From Cytophagaceae bacterium (GTDB lineage: Bacteria; Bacteroidota; Bacteroidia; Cytophagales; UBA9547): 64,000 nt of DNA. The notes beneath the pieces were generated by a model, which saw nothing but the letters and a program-made list of their open reading frames with translations, was not told where the DNA came from and did not search any database. A program made the translations under genes and the position numbers. The DNA is taken from contig JAIYAU010000010.1 in assembly GCA_027488865.1 (NCBI GenBank), positions 17,346 to 81,345 of the forward strand, written 5' to 3'. Shown in pieces: positions 62,487-64,000 of this stretch (its first letter is position 1; every line of letters starts with the position of its first letter).

Positions 62487-63032
62487 ATGAAACGTTTATT
62501 TATTGGAGCTATAATAATTAAATTAATAGCTAGCGTGTTAATTTGTCTGAGCAATTTTGAAGTTATTCAACTTTCAAATAATGATTTATTAAACCTTCAA
62601 AATTTAGCACTAATCGCATCATGTGTGGTATATTTTGCTATGATTTATTATTCAAAACCATTTGAAGATATCAAGAATTTAAGGCGAGCACTATATACCT
62701 ATTTCGGGTTACTAATTGTGATAAAGTTAAGTAGTTATATATTTGAGCCTAATTCTTGGTTTTCGGTGACCTGCTCAATGTTTGCAACATTAACTTTGAT
62801 AGTATTTATATATTATTGTTTCAGAATCAAATCCCATCAAATTTCAACTAACTTTAAGTTGATTGGATTACTTGAGATTGTAACTTTCATTATGGTTTTA
62901 TTGACACCTTTAATTACCGTAAGATCTGAACATTCGGAACTGTTAAGATTTATGCCTCTGTATAATAATATACCTGCAATTGGTATTCTGCTGTTGATCT
63001 TGAATCAAAATGAAAGTAAAGTAAGTTTGTGA
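62487..63032 (+). CDS. Multi-pass membrane protein, unknown function (third cassette gene)
   Basis: A 181-residue protein with about five or six hydrophobic segments (for example MKRLFIGAIIIKLIASVLICL, ALIASCVVYFAMIYYS, LLEIVTFIMVLLTPLIT). No domain is recognised. Its start is 46 bases after repeat R3 and its stop is 8 bases before the degenerate copy R4, both with the same orientation as the gene. It ends NESKVSL. Confidence 0.5.
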   Translation: MKRLFIGAIIIKLIASVLICLSNFEVIQLSNNDLLNLQNLALIASCVVYFAMIYYSKPFEDIKNLRRALYTYFGLLIVIKLSSYIFEPNSWFSVTCSMFATLTLIVFIYYCFRIKSHQISTNFKLIGLLEIVTFIMVLLTPLITVRSEHSELLRFMPLYNNIPAIGILLLILNQNESKVSL

Positions 63033-63040
63033 TTAGTCCT

Positions 63041-63140
63041 CCAGTGCAAAAGTTTACTCGCGTACCTAAAACGTAGTAGGAACTCATCGCAAATCTGCAA
63101 AAACATTGACTATAAGCGCATTGGTCGGTGGATTTATTCA
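63041..63140 (+). repeat. Cassette-type repeat, degenerate copy R4
   Basis: This copy starts CCAGTGCAAAAGTTTACTCG and keeps only the first half of the family, with the core ACCTAAAACGTAGTAGGAAC (two changes from the common block). The 3' half does not match. It lies between the third cassette gene and the toxin-antitoxin pair, again in the same orientation. Confidence 0.65.
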
Positions 63141-63174
63141 ATGAAAAGATTTAAATTTAGGGAAAATTAGAAAG

Positions 63175-63348
63175 ATGAAAAGAGATAAAGTAATTGACGC
63201 AGTGAATGAACTTCCTCAAGAATTTGACTTGGAGGAATTAATGGAAAAACTAATTTTTGTTGAAAAAGTAGAACAAGGGCTTAAGCACCTAGACGAAGGT
63301 AAAACAGTTGACCATGCACAAGTAAAAGAAATGGTTAAGAAATGGTAA
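63175..63348 (+). CDS. ParD/RelB-type antitoxin (small gene)
   Basis: A 57-residue acidic protein, MKRDKVIDAVNELPQEFDLE, ending KEMVKKW; a helix-rich, charged partner. It directly precedes a ParE/RelE toxin, and the stop TAA (63346-63348) overlaps the toxin ATG (63342-63344) by 7 bases. The size, acidity and overlap are those of an antitoxin; DNA-binding motif is not evident. It lies just after repeat R4. Confidence 0.7.
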   Translation: MKRDKVIDAVNELPQEFDLEELMEKLIFVEKVEQGLKHLDEGKTVDHAQVKEMVKKW

Positions 63349-63629
63349 AAGTTGTTTGGACTGATTTAGCCATAGAAGATCTAAAATCAATTCACGAGTA
63401 TATCTCAAAAGATTCGAAGCTTTACGCGGACAGATTTATAACAAAACTTATTAATCGAGTTGACCAACTTGAAAATCATCCCCAATCTGGACGAATCGTT
63501 CCTGAATTTGGCAAAGAAGATATACGAGAATTAATTGAGGGTAATTATAAAATTATCTTTCAAATTAAGCCTGATCATGTTGGAATAGTTCGAGTGCATC
63601 ATTCTGCCCGACTTTTAAAGGATATATAA
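63342..63629 (+). CDS. ParE/RelE-type toxin
   Basis: A 95-residue protein of the ParE/RelE fold: start VKVVWTDLAIEDLKSIHEYI, middle RFITKLINRVDQLENHPQSGRIVPEF, then IRELIEGNYKIIFQI and a C-terminal RVHHSARLL, the usual basic end of the family. ParE toxins inhibit gyrase and RelE toxins cleave mRNA at the ribosome; the C-terminal motif does not decide between them. Overlap with the antitoxin gene by 7 bases ensures coupled translation. Toxin-antitoxin pairs often stabilise cassette arrays and islands. Confidence 0.85.
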   Translation: MVKVVWTDLAIEDLKSIHEYISKDSKLYADRFITKLINRVDQLENHPQSGRIVPEFGKEDIRELIEGNYKIIFQIKPDHVGIVRVHHSARLLKDI

Positions 63630-63691
63630 AATGCTTCTACGGCACACTTCCATGGCGCAAGGTACCTTGTATAAGCAGCGGGATTTTCATT

Positions 63692-63883
63692 TTACCTAAA
63701 TCCTTTCCAGATTTTAAAAAGTGGTGTTAATACACTTTTGGGTATATCATATAATATCGTTTTACCTACATTATACAAGGTTTTTGAGGTGTGGTACACC
63801 ATTTTACCAGCATTATAGGCCGTATTCCCAGAAAAATAGTAGTTGAGCATTTCTTGCGTGGTTAAAGAGCTTTGGGTAGACCC
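63692..63883 (-). CDS. Broken C-terminal coding fragment (unknown)
   Basis: A 63-codon minus-strand frame without a start codon reads LTTQEMLNYYFSGNTAYNAG, then KMVYHTSKTLYNVGKTILYD and IPKSVLTPLFKIWKGFR to a stop. An in-frame TAG precedes it at 63884-63886, so it is the remaining C-terminus of a longer protein, cut by the REP-like element beside it. Family not recognised. Confidence 0.4.
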   Translation of the reverse strand, partial: GSTQSSLTTQEMLNYYFSGNTAYNAGKMVYHTSKTLYNVGKTILYDIPKSVLTPLFKIWKGFR

Positions 63884-63889
63884 CTAATA

Positions 63890-63935
63890 GCCCTCGTTTG
63901 TAACGAGGGCTTGCGAGAACAGCGTTTGCAACGCT
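63890..63935. repeat. REP-like double palindrome
   Basis: GCCCTCGTT-TGT-AACGAGGGC (63890-63910) is a 9-bp palindrome, followed 10 bases later by AGCGTT-TGC-AACGCT (63921-63935). Two adjacent short hairpins of this kind are typical of REP elements mobilised by IS200-like (RAYT) transposases, but no transposase is in the window. Confidence 0.5.
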
Positions 63936-64000
63936 ACTTTACATTCCTTATATTTGGCTATGGCTGGCGACAAATACTACATTACCGACCAACATGGCAC
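63891..64000 (+). CDS. Partial open frame, possible YD/RHS-repeat fragment
   Basis: On the plus strand a frame is open from 63891 to the window end. After a part that is likely REP sequence, it reads LYLAMAGDKYYITDQHGT. KYYITDQHG resembles the YYxxDHLG signature of RHS/YD-repeat proteins. No start codon is visible and the sequence is cut by the edge, so this remains weak. Confidence 0.25.

Overview
The window is a chromosomal segment of a low-GC member of the Bacteroidota. The evidence is the type IX secretion (T9SS) cargo tails (type A sorting domains on four or more proteins, a type B/CHU_C tail on one), a PorP/SprF-like protein, a Bacteroidota putative porin, DUF285/BspA-type repeats, and promoters of the TTG-N19-21-TAnnTTTG form, including upstream of both tRNA genes. 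A GH9 and a GH5 endoglucanase suggest a cellulose- or plant-polysaccharide-degrading, probably gliding, environmental bacterium. I cannot place it to order or genus from sequence alone.

Layout. 1-3.6 kb: tail of an M20 amidohydrolase, an F420-reductase-like NAD(P)-binding protein, a porin and a DUF4337-like membrane protein. 3.7-11.2 kb (minus strand): a gene train encoding two coiled-coil proteins, a substrate-binding protein fused to an OmpA peptidoglycan-binding domain, an ABC permease and ATPase, and two glycosyltransferases, with a hairpin terminator between binding protein and permease. 11.3-15.1 kb: mscL, a small membrane protein, two SDR enzymes and a MerR regulator whose intergenic region carries an operator dyad. 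15.7-28.2 kb: GH9 cellulase, SirB2-like/cytochrome c protein, CobW GTPase, an Omp85-like chimera, a VWA protein and GH5 cellulase. 28.2-37.2 kb: tRNA-Arg, an orphan ABC ATPase, a NarX-type two-component pair, a YjgN-like protein, an RsmB-like methyltransferase, inositol monophosphatase, an HtrA protease and tRNA-Asn.

37.2-42.1 kb is an accessory island beside tRNA-Asn: an orphan gene, a roughly 210-bp repeat, an AbiE-type toxin-antitoxin pair with a palindromic operator, remnants, and a KAP-type P-loop NTPase. 42.3-52.9 kb: ECF sigma factor and probable anti-sigma protein, a T9SS type B cargo/PorP/PorE-like operon, a purple acid phosphatase-like T9SS cargo, a lipoprotein and a DUF285 repeat protein. 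53.0-54.1 kb: a vapBC module whose toxin has an in-frame stop, and degraded sequence. 54.1-57.6 kb: a lipid-type operon encoding a fatty acid hydroxylase, a ketosynthase III fused to a heme-oxygenase-like diiron domain, and a protein of unknown function. 57.8-60.3 kb: a large delta-60-repeat T9SS cargo.

60.6-63.6 kb is the most unusual architecture: three small orphan genes and a toxin-antitoxin pair, all on the plus strand, separated by copies of the same roughly 210-bp repeat seen at 37.9 kb. Each copy is co-oriented with its neighbouring genes, and two copies start 8 bases after a stop codon. This looks like an integron-style or otherwise mobile cassette array, but no integrase is in the window. 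The window ends in REP-like palindromes and broken coding fragments.
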